DNA of 5,903 bases from an uncultured Thermoguttaceae bacterium. GTDB taxonomy: Bacteria > Planctomycetota > Planctomycetia > Pirellulales > Thermoguttaceae. Below the pieces are notes generated by a model. The model had not been told where the DNA came from, ran no database searches, and worked only from the letters and a program-made list of their open reading frames with translations. This document shows positions 1 through 5,855 of the stretch, in pieces (the stretch's first letter is position 1; the number at the start of each line of letters is the position of its first letter). A program made the position numbers and the translations under genes. The stretch is from NCBI GenBank assembly GCA_934725735.1, contig CAKVCP010000130.1:1-5903 (forward strand). Direction: 5' to 3'.

Positions 1-644
1 ACTGGGATCTTCTCCAGAAGTGGGCGCTTTACCTCGTCGAAAAGGGACTCGATCCTGAAAACCAACTCTGCACGGACGACTTCACCGGACACTTCGCTCA
101 TAACGCGAACCTCTCGATCAAGGCGATTGTGGCTCTTGCCTGCTACTCTGACCTTTGCCAACGCGCCGGAAAGGAAGACGACGCGAAATTCTTCCGACAA
201 AAGGCCGAAGAGTTTGCCGCGAAGTGGCCGACCCTCGCCGACGACGGTGATCATTATCGCCTCGCGTTCGATCGTCCCGGTTCATGGAGCCAAAAATACA
301 ACGTCGTTTGGGATAAACTCCTGGGCTTGAATCTCTTCTCAAAAGATATTGTTAAGAAAGAGCTTGCGTTCTATCCGTCGGTCTCGAATCGTTACGGGCT
401 CCCTCTCGATAATCGCGCCGACTTTACGAAGGCGGACTGGATCGCTTGGGTGGCGACCCTCGCCGACGATCGTCAAGGATTCGACCAGCTCATGAATCCG
501 CTCTACGATTTTGTCAACGACACTCCCGACCGCGTCCCTCTCACCGACTGGTACTTCACGAGCGACGCGAAAATGAAGGGCTTCCGCGCGCGTTCCGTCG
601 TCGGAGGACTCTTTATCAAGATGCTCGAGAACGAATTGAAATAA
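1..644 (+). CDS. GtaA/DUF4965-family glutaminase-like protein, C-terminal part (5' end outside window)
   Basis: The reading frame is open from base 3 and ends at the TAA at 642-644; the start lies left of the window, so about 213 C-terminal residues are visible. They align without large gaps to the C-terminal third of the complete paralogue at 725-2809. Shared blocks include KGLDPENQLCTDDF, GH.AHNANLS, LADDGDHYRLAFDRP, YGLPLDNR and VPLTDWYFTS. This is the six-hairpin/DUF1793 end of the GtaA family, whose fungal members are secreted glutaminases; the substrate of bacterial members is much less certain. Identity to the neighbour is roughly two thirds by eye, and both end in the same ARSVVGG motif followed by a short charged tail. 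The signal peptide and N-terminal domains cannot be seen here, but export is expected from the paralogue. The ATG at 129 is internal and is not the start. Confidence 0.88.
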   Translation, partial: WDLLQKWALYLVEKGLDPENQLCTDDFTGHFAHNANLSIKAIVALACYSDLCQRAGKEDDAKFFRQKAEEFAAKWPTLADDGDHYRLAFDRPGSWSQKYNVVWDKLLGLNLFSKDIVKKELAFYPSVSNRYGLPLDNRADFTKADWIAWVATLADDRQGFDQLMNPLYDFVNDTPDRVPLTDWYFTSDAKMKGFRARSVVGGLFIKMLENELK

Positions 645-657
645 AATATTTGCGTAC

Positions 658-691
658 GACGGGGCCCCGAAAGGTACGTCGCCGTCTTTTT
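658..691 (+). terminator. possible weak intrinsic terminator between the two GtaA-like genes
   Basis: GACGG at 658-662 pairs with CCGTC at 682-686, followed by five T at 687-691. The 19-base interior holds a GGGGCCCC palindrome and a second possible pairing (CGTAC 653-657 with GTACG 674-678), so the fold is not unique. The stem is short. It may end or only partly attenuate the upstream gene's transcript; the next gene starts 33 bases later with no clear promoter of its own, so read-through is plausible. Confidence 0.35.
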
Positions 692-724
692 AACACCTAT
701 TTATCAGAAAGGCGTTTTAATATA

Positions 725-2809
725 ATGTCTCTCACAACGTTTAAGAAAAGCGCGCTCGCCTTCATGGCGTTATGCGCTACCTTCGTCGCGACAAATCTTG
801 CGGTCGCAAAGGACCCCTTGCGCGCTCCGGCGGTTCCACTTATCGCCGTCGACCCCTATTTTTCGGTCTGGTCCAACACTGACAAACTCGCCGATTCCTT
901 CCCTGTCCACTGGACGGGACACATCAACGCGCTAACGTCGTACGTCCGCGTCGACGGTGAAAATTTCCGTCTTATGGGAAATCCCATTCAATTTGTCGAC
1001 GCTGCGAAGGCGATGAATCAAACGAACGTCGCCATTCTCCCGACGACGACGACCTACACCTTCCAAGACGCGGGCGTTGAAATCAATTTGGTCTTCACCA
1101 ACCCGAATCTTCCCGACGATCTTATGACCCTCTCCTATCCGGCGACCTATCTCGCTTGGAACGTCAAGTCGATCGACGGTAAAGCACACGACGTCAAGAT
1201 TTACTTTGACGCTTCCGCCGAGCTCTGCGTCAACGTTACCGAACAAAAAGTCGTCGCTCTTCGCGAAGAAACTGACAATCTCGATCTCCTTCGCATGGGA
1301 ACGGAATCGCAAGAAGTTCTCGCGAAATCCGGCGATAATATCCGCATCGACTGGGGATACTTCTACGTTGCCGCGAAGAAAGGCGACGCCCAAACCGTTA
1401 TCGCGGGCGCGGATCTTTCTCGCGAGACATTCTTGAAGTCCGGCGCTCTCGTCAAGGAAGACGATAAGAACTTCCCGAGAGAAGCTCGCGACAACTGGCC
1501 CGTCGCCGCCGTCGCCATGAATTGCGGCAAAGTCGGCGCCGAGAACGTTCAAAAATCGATCATTCTTGCTTACGACGACGAATACTCTTTGGTTTTCCTT
1601 GGCGAAAAGCTCCGACCTTATTGGCGCAAAGACGGCATGGAAGCGAAAGAAATGCTCGAAGCGGTCAACGCCCAGTATAGCGACGTCGTCAAACGCTGCG
1701 ATAAATTCAACGATGAACTCATGGCGTTCGCGACCAAAGTCGGCGGTGAAAAATACGCCGCTCTGTGCGCGATTACTTATCCCCAAACCATTGCCGCTCA
1801 CAAACTCGCCGTTCTCCCCAATGGAAAGCTTTTCCTTCCTTCTAAGGAAAACTTCAGCAACGGTTGCGGCGGAACGGTCGACCTCATTTATCCCACCGGA
1901 CCTCTCTTTGCCGTTTTGAGTACGGAACTTCTCGAAGCCTCGATGAATCCGCCTCTTGAATACGCCGCGTCCGGAAGATGGCCTTGGCCTTATTCTCCCC
2001 ACGACGAAGGACAATATCCTCTCTTGAACGGTCAGGTTTACGGCGGTGGGGAAAAGTCCGAAGACAATCAAATGCCCGTTGAAGAAACGGCGAACATGCT
2101 CATCCTTCTTGACGTTGACGCGCGCCTCACGGGGAGCGTCGATTACGCTAAGGAATATTGGGATATTCTAAAGTCGTGGGCCGAATATCTTCTCGATAAG
2201 GGTCTTGATCCGGAAAATCAGCTGTGCACCGACGACTTCGCGGGGCACCTCGCTCATAACGCCAACCTCTCGGCGAAGGCGATCGTCGCGCTCGCGTGCT
2301 ACGCCGATCTTTGCCAACGCGCCGGATACGCCGACGACGCGAAACGATTCCGCGAAAAAGCGGACGAATTCGCCGCTCAATGGGTTAAGCTCGCCGACGA
2401 CGGCGATCATTACCGTCTCGCCTTTGACCGTCCCGACACCTGGAGCATGAAGTACAACATCGTTTGGGATCGTCTCCTCGATCTCAAACTCTTCCCCAAG
2501 GAAGTTACCGAAAAGGAAATGAAGTACTACAAGACGAAGCTCAACAAGTACGGACTTCCTCTCGACAATCGCTCCGACTACACCAAACTTGACTGGGAAG
2601 TCTGGACCGCAACCCTTGCGGAGAATCAGGAAGATTTCAACGCGCTCATGGCTCCTATCTACGAATTCGTAGACGCGACCACTCCGCGCGTTCCCCTCAC
2701 CGACTGGTACTTCACCAGCACGGCCAAACAAGTCGGTTTCCAGGCGCGATCCGTCGTCGGCGGAATCTACATCAAGCTCATGGAAACGCAAGAAGAGCTG
2801 CGTAAATAA
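725..2809 (+). CDS. secreted GtaA-family (DUF4964/DUF5127/DUF4965/DUF1793) glutaminase-like protein
   Basis: Predicted exported protein of 694 aa, close to the usual ~690-aa length of the GtaA (glutaminase A) family. Residues 1-28 form a signal peptide: MSLTTFKK, a hydrophobic core, then a plausible cleavage after AVA28. Next come a DUF4964-like start with LRAPAVPLIAVDPYFSVWS (about 32-50), a DUF5127-like beta-rich region (about 95-330), then the helical DUF4965 and DUF1793 regions to the end, with CTDDF, HNANLS, DGDHYRLAFDRP and TDWYFTS. By fungal precedent it would hydrolyse glutamine to glutamate outside the cytoplasm, but bacterial members are poorly characterised and another amide or glycan-linked substrate is possible. 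The start at 725 is chosen because it begins the signal peptide and has AGAAAGG at 706-712; the frame stays open back to 446, but that stretch overlaps the upstream paralogue and codes for arginine-rich nonsense. It lies 80 bases after the upstream paralogue, probably in one transcription unit or with partial termination between them. Confidence 0.92.
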   Translation: MSLTTFKKSALAFMALCATFVATNLAVAKDPLRAPAVPLIAVDPYFSVWSNTDKLADSFPVHWTGHINALTSYVRVDGENFRLMGNPIQFVDAAKAMNQTNVAILPTTTTYTFQDAGVEINLVFTNPNLPDDLMTLSYPATYLAWNVKSIDGKAHDVKIYFDASAELCVNVTEQKVVALREETDNLDLLRMGTESQEVLAKSGDNIRIDWGYFYVAAKKGDAQTVIAGADLSRETFLKSGALVKEDDKNFPREARDNWPVAAVAMNCGKVGAENVQKSIILAYDDEYSLVFLGEKLRPYWRKDGMEAKEMLEAVNAQYSDVVKRCDKFNDELMAFATKVGGEKYAALCAITYPQTIAAHKLAVLPNGKLFLPSKENFSNGCGGTVDLIYPTGPLFAVLSTELLEASMNPPLEYAASGRWPWPYSPHDEGQYPLLNGQVYGGGEKSEDNQMPVEETANMLILLDVDARLTGSVDYAKEYWDILKSWAEYLLDKGLDPENQLCTDDFAGHLAHNANLSAKAIVALACYADLCQRAGYADDAKRFREKADEFAAQWVKLADDGDHYRLAFDRPDTWSMKYNIVWDRLLDLKLFPKEVTEKEMKYYKTKLNKYGLPLDNRSDYTKLDWEVWTATLAENQEDFNALMAPIYEFVDATTPRVPLTDWYFTSTAKQVGFQARSVVGGIYIKLMETQEELRK

Positions 2810-2848
2810 AACTCTCGCGATCCCTCGCTATTTTGACTAAATTTTCTA

Positions 2849-2877
2849 TTGTCTATTGGCGGGGGAATTGCTATATT
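2849..2877 (+). promoter_or_regulatory. sigma70-like promoter for the small gene at 2964
   Basis: A -35 box TTGTCT (2849-2854) and -10 box TATATT (2872-2877) are separated by exactly 17 bases, with AT-rich sequence just upstream (2831-2850) that could act as an UP element. The expected transcription start is about 2883-2886, giving a leader of about 80 bases that includes the hairpin at 2892-2937. It lies 40 bases after the stop of the GtaA-like gene. Confidence 0.65.
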
Positions 2878-2891
2878 AGAGTTAATGAGGA

Positions 2892-2937
2892 GAGGAGCGC
2901 CATTTTTGGACTCAACCCAAGGCGCTCTTCGTTTTTT
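2892..2937 (+). terminator. terminator-like hairpin in the leader of the small gene (attenuator or upstream-gene terminator)
   Basis: GAGGAGCGCC (2892-2901) pairs with GGCGCTCTTC (2921-2930) over 10 positions with one G-U pair. An inner TTGG (2906-2909)/CCAA (2917-2920) stem continues it after a 4-base bulge, closing a 7-base loop. One base later come six T (2932-2937). This has all parts of an intrinsic terminator. It sits after the promoter at 2849-2877 and only 27 bases before the ATG at 2964, so it may attenuate that gene. The simpler reading is that it terminates the GtaA-like gene ending at 2809, but then the small gene would need a promoter in the 26 bases after the T-run, and none is visible there. 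Confidence 0.7.
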
Positions 2938-2963
2938 GTCCTTAAATAAAGAAAGAGAAAAAA

Positions 2964-3203
2964 ATGGAAAAAGAATTTTACGTTGACGGAGTCGGTCAGA
3001 TTCACTTCGCTGGCAACATGGTTCGTTTCGACATGGTCACCCTTCAGCCCGGCGCTGAAGGACAGGCTCCCACTCCCGAAGCGGCCTTCCGCGTCATTAT
3101 GCCCCCCCAGGGCTTCCTCGCCGCCTTCAACAGCATGCAGCAGCTGATCGACAAGCTCGTCGCCGCCGGCGTCCTTCGCAAGAACGAAAACGCCCAGCAG
3201 TGA
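2964..3203 (+). CDS. small conserved-looking protein of unknown function, 79 aa
   Basis: I do not recognise a named family with confidence. The protein is acidic and cytoplasmic-looking, with no signal peptide or membrane helix. It starts MEKEFYVDGVGQIHFAGNMVRFDMVTLQP, a pattern of short beta strands, followed by a Gly/Pro linker (about 30-40), a strand AFRVIMPPQGF (41-51), and an amphipathic helix LAAFNSMQQLIDKLVAAGVL (52-71), then a charged tail. The strand, MPPQ turn and helix order resembles the DUF3467 layout (strand, MSPQHA-type turn, helix), but this is only a visual impression. Codons are strongly biased to C-ending and G-ending forms (TTC, CTC, GTC, CAG, AAG, CGC), more than in any neighbour, which suggests high expression. 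The start has only a weak purine-rich GAAAGAG (2951-2957) upstream. It has its own promoter (2849-2877) and terminator (3226-3257), so it is monocistronic. Confidence 0.85.
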   Translation: MEKEFYVDGVGQIHFAGNMVRFDMVTLQPGAEGQAPTPEAAFRVIMPPQGFLAAFNSMQQLIDKLVAAGVLRKNENAQQ

Positions 3204-3225
3204 TTATCGCGCGCGATTAAAAAAC

Positions 3226-3257
3226 AAAGACCTCTGAGTAAAATCAGAGGTCTTTTT
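3226..3257. terminator. strong, probably bidirectional intrinsic terminator between convergent genes
   Basis: AAAGACCTCTGA (3226-3237) is perfectly complementary to TCAGAGGTCTTT (3244-3255), a 12-bp stem with a 6-base loop GTAAAA and a five-T run (3253-3257). On the other strand the stem is followed by TTTG and then five T from the A-rich 3220-3224. It lies 22 bases after the small gene's stop and 44 bases past the stop of the convergent gene at 3302, so it can serve both. Confidence 0.92.
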
Positions 3258-3301
3258 CTATGGACTGATTCGACCAATTCGCGTCTTAGTCGCCTGGAAG
3301 A

Positions 3302-4204
3302 TTAGCGTCGGCGGCTTCCAGACGTCAGGTCGACTTTCGGCGCTTCTCGACCAAGCTGAGGACTCTTGGACGGTGCGGGCTCCTGAGCAGGTTTCTCTGG
3401 AGTCGAAGCGCTTTGCTCTTCGCCTTCCGCCGTTTCTTGCGCGGGAAGTTCGGGAACGGGCGGCGTTTCCGCCTTCGGCGCCGGGCGTTTGCTCGCAACC
3501 GAACGCATCCGCTCCTGCCAAATCCATCCCGAGGGGGTATAGCCGTCTGTCAAAATCAGTCCGCGGCAAACGATCGCAGCAAACGCAAAAACGAGATAGA
3601 CCGTCAACGCTTTTCCAAAATTGCAATCAAAAAAGATCAGCGCTCCAAAGGAACCCACAATCGCGATCGGTATGAGGTAGATACACGCGATAAAGCCCGT
3701 TCCGCCCAGAAAATAAAGGAGACCCTCATAGATCAACCAAGACCCCGCAAAGACGAGAGACGCCCACAACGCTCGCTTATGCCGTTCATTCCCGAGAAGA
3801 AGTTCCAAATCGTTGTCGTCTCGAACGAGCATGTACCCGAAATCGGCGATCGGAAAAGCTATAAGAAACGCTCCGACCACTCCTACTAGCGACGAGATCA
3901 ACACGCTATGCGCAAGACCGACGAGATACGAGAGACCGCACGCGACAAGAACGCCAACAAATCCCAAAATTACTTGAGTGAGAGAAAGAGTTATCAGCTG
4001 CTGCTTGATCGGGCGCGCGTCATGCCCCGTTAGCTTACGCGTCTTCCCCCCGTCTGTAATATCGTCGGGGGCGTGAATGATTACCTGTTCCTTCGGGATT
4101 TCAATAATATGTCCGCACTTTGGACATGGACCTCTTTTCCCCGCAAAACGATCGTCTACCTCAAAGGAGGTCATGCACCCTGGGCATATTACGCGTATTG
4201 CCAT
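3302..4204 (-). CDS. zinc-ribbon multi-helix membrane protein of unknown function
   Basis: A 300-aa protein. Residues 1-35 form a zinc ribbon with C7-x2-C10 and C27-x2-C30 in the form ICPGC...GPCPKCG, an arrangement frequent at the N-terminus of planctomycete proteins. A polar linker (36-70) is followed by about five hydrophobic helices (roughly 75-96, 99-125, 145-166, 170-192, 197-216). An RDDNDLELLLGNERHKR segment (128-144) between helices 2 and 3 is strongly charged. The tail (237-300) is rich in Pro, Ala, Glu and Lys, looks disordered, and ends in three Arg. The role is unknown; it could be a membrane sensor or a scaffold using the zinc ribbon in the cytoplasm. The ATG at 4202-4204 has GGAG (4212-4215) 7 bases upstream and a promoter at 4274-4302. 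It is convergent with the small gene. Confidence 0.9.
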   Translation of the reverse strand: MAIRVICPGCMTSFEVDDRFAGKRGPCPKCGHIIEIPKEQVIIHAPDDITDGGKTRKLTGHDARPIKQQLITLSLTQVILGFVGVLVACGLSYLVGLAHSVLISSLVGVVGAFLIAFPIADFGYMLVRDDNDLELLLGNERHKRALWASLVFAGSWLIYEGLLYFLGGTGFIACIYLIPIAIVGSFGALIFFDCNFGKALTVYLVFAFAAIVCRGLILTDGYTPSGWIWQERMRSVASKRPAPKAETPPVPELPAQETAEGEEQSASTPEKPAQEPAPSKSPQLGREAPKVDLTSGSRRR

Positions 4205-4273
4205 TACCTCACTCCACTTCTCGAAGCTATTGTGTTCTGTTTGTTTCGCCCCTGCTCGCGACAGGCTTGCGTT

Positions 4274-4302
4274 ATTCTAGCACAAACGACCGCTAAAGGC
4301 AA
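4274..4302 (-). promoter_or_regulatory. extended -10 promoter for the zinc-ribbon membrane protein gene
   Basis: Reading on the minus strand, TTGCCT (4302-4297) and TAGAAT (4279-4274) are 17 bases apart, and TGC directly precedes the -10 box, making an extended -10. Expected start is near 4267, giving a ~60-base leader. It lies in the 141-base gap after the methyltransferase stop, which otherwise shows no clear terminator, so some read-through from the restriction-modification cassette is possible. Confidence 0.6.
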
Positions 4303-4345
4303 TAAGATTCACGCTCTCTGCTATGACGTCGCGTAAGAACGTTCT

Positions 4346-5020
4346 TCAATCTAAAAGATTAAAGAGATTTTGAGATTCGCGTTGAACCGTCGTGTGATTC
4401 GAATAGGTATCCCAATTCGGCTCATAATCTTCCGACGCCTGGTTCCCCCACATTTCCCAACCCGGTCTCTTACCCCTGGCAAAAAGTTCAAGATAAGGGC
4501 CGGACGAACATTGTTCGATTAACTCGACGAAACTATCGGGCTTGCGACTATGTTCTTTTTTCATTGCCCGTAATAAATTCACCTGACTCCGACCTGGCTG
4601 CAATGTTCTGTTATTATCGCCTTTGACTCCAAAGAGAAGAAGCTCCGTCACATTTCGAAAATAAAAACCAACGCCCCGTCCATCGGGCATTCCGTCTTTA
4701 CGAACCTTTTCCCAAACAAGATTCGTTTTGTATTCAAATCCCCAAGCCTGCATGACGCGCAATCCTTCTGGCAGAAGGGCGTTGGGAATCCATAAATACA
4801 AGTGGGCTTTCTCTTCAAGAACCTCGGAGACGGGGATCGCCATAATGTCGGCCAACTTCATCGTTGAATAACGATTAAGCCTCTTATGTTCAGGAGCAAC
4901 TTTTCCTGTCCTGTTTGCAAATTGCCAAGGGGGATCCGCATAGATCGTTTTAAATTTCTTTCCCCCCGTAAAATCTTGAAAGTCTTTTATTGTTTCATGC
5001 AAAGAATAAGAATTTTCCAT
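4346..5020 (-). CDS. MT-A70-family DNA N6-adenine methyltransferase of a type II R-M system
   Basis: A 224-aa protein with the MT-A70 hallmarks: FKTIYADPPWQF with the catalytic DPPW at residues 29-32, HLYLWIPN (73-80), a W-G-F-E-Y block (93-97), NLVWEK (100-105), HSRKPDSFVELIE (157-169) and PYLELFAR (175-182), then the usual PGWEMWGN near the C-terminus (186-193). The family transfers a methyl group from S-adenosylmethionine to the N6 of adenine. A ~30-residue polar tail follows the WGN motif. The start at 5020 has AGGA (5032-5029) 8 bases upstream, and that signal overlaps the TAG stop of the endonuclease gene 10 bases before, which suggests translational coupling. Placed after a BglII-like endonuclease gene, it most likely protects the host site against that enzyme. 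The alternative is a solitary regulatory methylase, which the context makes less likely. Confidence 0.93.
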   Translation of the reverse strand: MENSYSLHETIKDFQDFTGGKKFKTIYADPPWQFANRTGKVAPEHKRLNRYSTMKLADIMAIPVSEVLEEKAHLYLWIPNALLPEGLRVMQAWGFEYKTNLVWEKVRKDGMPDGRGVGFYFRNVTELLLFGVKGDNNRTLQPGRSQVNLLRAMKKEHSRKPDSFVELIEQCSSGPYLELFARGKRPGWEMWGNQASEDYEPNWDTYSNHTTVQRESQNLFNLLD

Positions 5021-5030
5021 TATGCGTATC

Positions 5031-5669
5031 CTATCGAACGATACAAGACTTCCGAATTCCTACCGCCAAAATTGGACAACCGCCGTTTCTTCGTGAATTT
5101 AATCGAGTTTCAAGTTTTCCTAGCCAAGTCGTACTAGCTCCATATTTCGCCTTGATCCCCAACTCCGAAAAGACGTCGTTTAACTCTGCCGAACGTGTGA
5201 CAATGACGCCTACTTCAATTAAGCCGCAATCAAAGTACGTGCGCATTGCTAATAAATCTCGATCAAATGTTTGATCTTTACTATTCCATTCTAGATCAAA
5301 GGCGACTTTCCCTTTCACAAAATCAATATTATGACCGTCAATAAACCCCTTAATGATTTTTTCCTCGAAAGGTTCCTTTGAAAAATGCCCGCGCGATTGT
5401 CCCCTGGGAAACATTTTTACTAATAGGTCGCCAGTAATTTTAATTTCTCGCCAACCGCGAGGATATAGAAAGTCGTCGAACTTTTTAGGAATATTTGTTT
5501 CATTTCCTCCAGAGGCCAGTAAATCCTCTGTGGTAATCTGCGCGCTACGCAAACATTCTTGTAGCTCTGCCCATTCAGCAGGAAAAGCTTCATACAATAT
5601 CTCGAGCGCATGACCATAGTTTAAAAATTCATATTTTTCAAATAAAAACGGCTCTATACATCGCCTCAT
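5031..5669 (-). CDS. BglII/BstYI-family type II restriction endonuclease
   Basis: A 212-aa protein from the ATG at 5669, or 225 aa from a TTG at 5708. Its core resembles the BglII/BstYI endonuclease family: an N-terminal strand and helix with YGHALEILYEAFPAEWAEL, then the nuclease centre IDFVKGKVAFDLEWNSKDQ and DRDLLAMRTYFDCGLIEVGVIVTRS (numbering from the TTG start: about 128-173). The BglII catalytic pattern, as I recall it, is D-x8-E-x-Q; here it reads D129-x8-D138-x-E140 with K144 nearby, a conservative variant closer to a standard PD-(D/E)xK site. It would cut a short palindrome, by family precedent probably one containing GATC, but specificity cannot be read from sequence. I prefer the ATG at 5669 because AAAGGA sits 7 bases before it and a promoter covers the region upstream of it. 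The cognate methyltransferase follows 10 bases downstream. AT content is higher than in the genes to the left. Confidence 0.82.
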   Translation of the reverse strand: MRRCIEPFLFEKYEFLNYGHALEILYEAFPAEWAELQECLRSAQITTEDLLASGGNETNIPKKFDDFLYPRGWREIKITGDLLVKMFPRGQSRGHFSKEPFEEKIIKGFIDGHNIDFVKGKVAFDLEWNSKDQTFDRDLLAMRTYFDCGLIEVGVIVTRSAELNDVFSELGIKAKYGASTTWLGKLETRLNSRRNGGCPILAVGIRKSCIVR

Positions 5670-5676
5670 ATCGACG

Positions 5677-5682
5677 TCCTTT
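5677..5682 (-). promoter_or_regulatory. Shine-Dalgarno supporting the ATG start of the endonuclease at 5669
   Basis: AAAGGA reads on the minus strand at 5682-5677, 7 bases from the ATG at 5669-5667. The alternative TTG at 5708 has only a purine-rich GAAAAAGAA before it, with no GGAG-like core, so this site favours the shorter protein. Confidence 0.6.
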
Positions 5683-5697
5683 GCTTCATATAATCTT

Positions 5698-5725
5698 ATT
5701 ATCTTCAATATTCTTTTTCAGGCAA
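5698..5725 (-). promoter_or_regulatory. candidate promoter of the restriction-modification operon
   Basis: On the minus strand, TTGCCT (5725-5720) and GATAAT (5703-5698) are 16 bases apart. The expected start near 5691 lies inside the longer TTG-initiated frame, so this promoter would produce an mRNA whose first start is the ATG at 5669. The -35 sequence is the same as in the promoter at 4274-4302. Confidence 0.5.
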
Positions 5726-5826
5726 GTCAAAAACGTCGATCGACATGTTGCGAAGTTCTTTTGAAAAATGACGAGTTAAGAACCAAGAGACGAAGGGTAG
5801 AAAGAGCGAAGGCGGAGTCAAGAAAC

Positions 5827-5855
5827 AAAAAGAGCCCTACTTTACAGCAGGGCTC
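5827..5855 (-). terminator. intrinsic terminator of a minus-strand gene to the right of the window
   Basis: On the minus strand GAGCCCT (5855-5849) pairs with AGGGCTC (5838-5832); three further inner pairs (G-U, C-G, U-A) close a GUAA tetraloop of the GNRA type, for about 10 bp in all. Five T follow (5831-5827). It must end a transcript entering from the right, which insulates the restriction-modification cassette. The plus strand has no T-run after the stem, so it is one-directional. Bases 5856-5903 hold no recognisable gene end. Confidence 0.85.

Noticed and set aside
446..724. Upstream extension of the second GtaA-like gene to an ATG at 446
   Set aside because: This stretch overlaps the end of the upstream paralogue and translates to an arginine-rich non-protein-like sequence; the signal peptide begins at 725.
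721..726. TATAAT immediately at the start codon of the gene at 725
   Set aside because: Used as a -10 box it would place the transcription start inside the signal peptide coding region, and there is no matching -35 box 16-18 bases upstream.
932..2071. 379-codon open frame on the minus strand inside the GtaA-like gene
   Set aside because: It is antisense to a gene with clear family motifs and a signal peptide; the long frame follows from the gene's codon bias, and the translation has no recognisable domain.
2168..2791. 207-codon minus-strand frame
   Set aside because: It is a shadow of the C-terminal part of the GtaA-like gene on the other strand, with no motif or start signal.
2833..2838. 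TTGACT as a -35 box for the small gene
   Set aside because: At 17-base spacing the -10 position reads TTGGCG; the pair TTGTCT/TATATT further on fits much better.
3413..3889. 158-codon plus-strand frame
   Set aside because: It lies antisense to the zinc-ribbon membrane protein and is very rich in Arg, Lys and Asn without domain features.
4073..4336. 87-codon plus-strand frame over the start of the zinc-ribbon gene
   Set aside because: It overlaps the promoter and the N-terminal zinc ribbon coding region of the minus-strand gene and has no ribosome binding site or recognisable motif.
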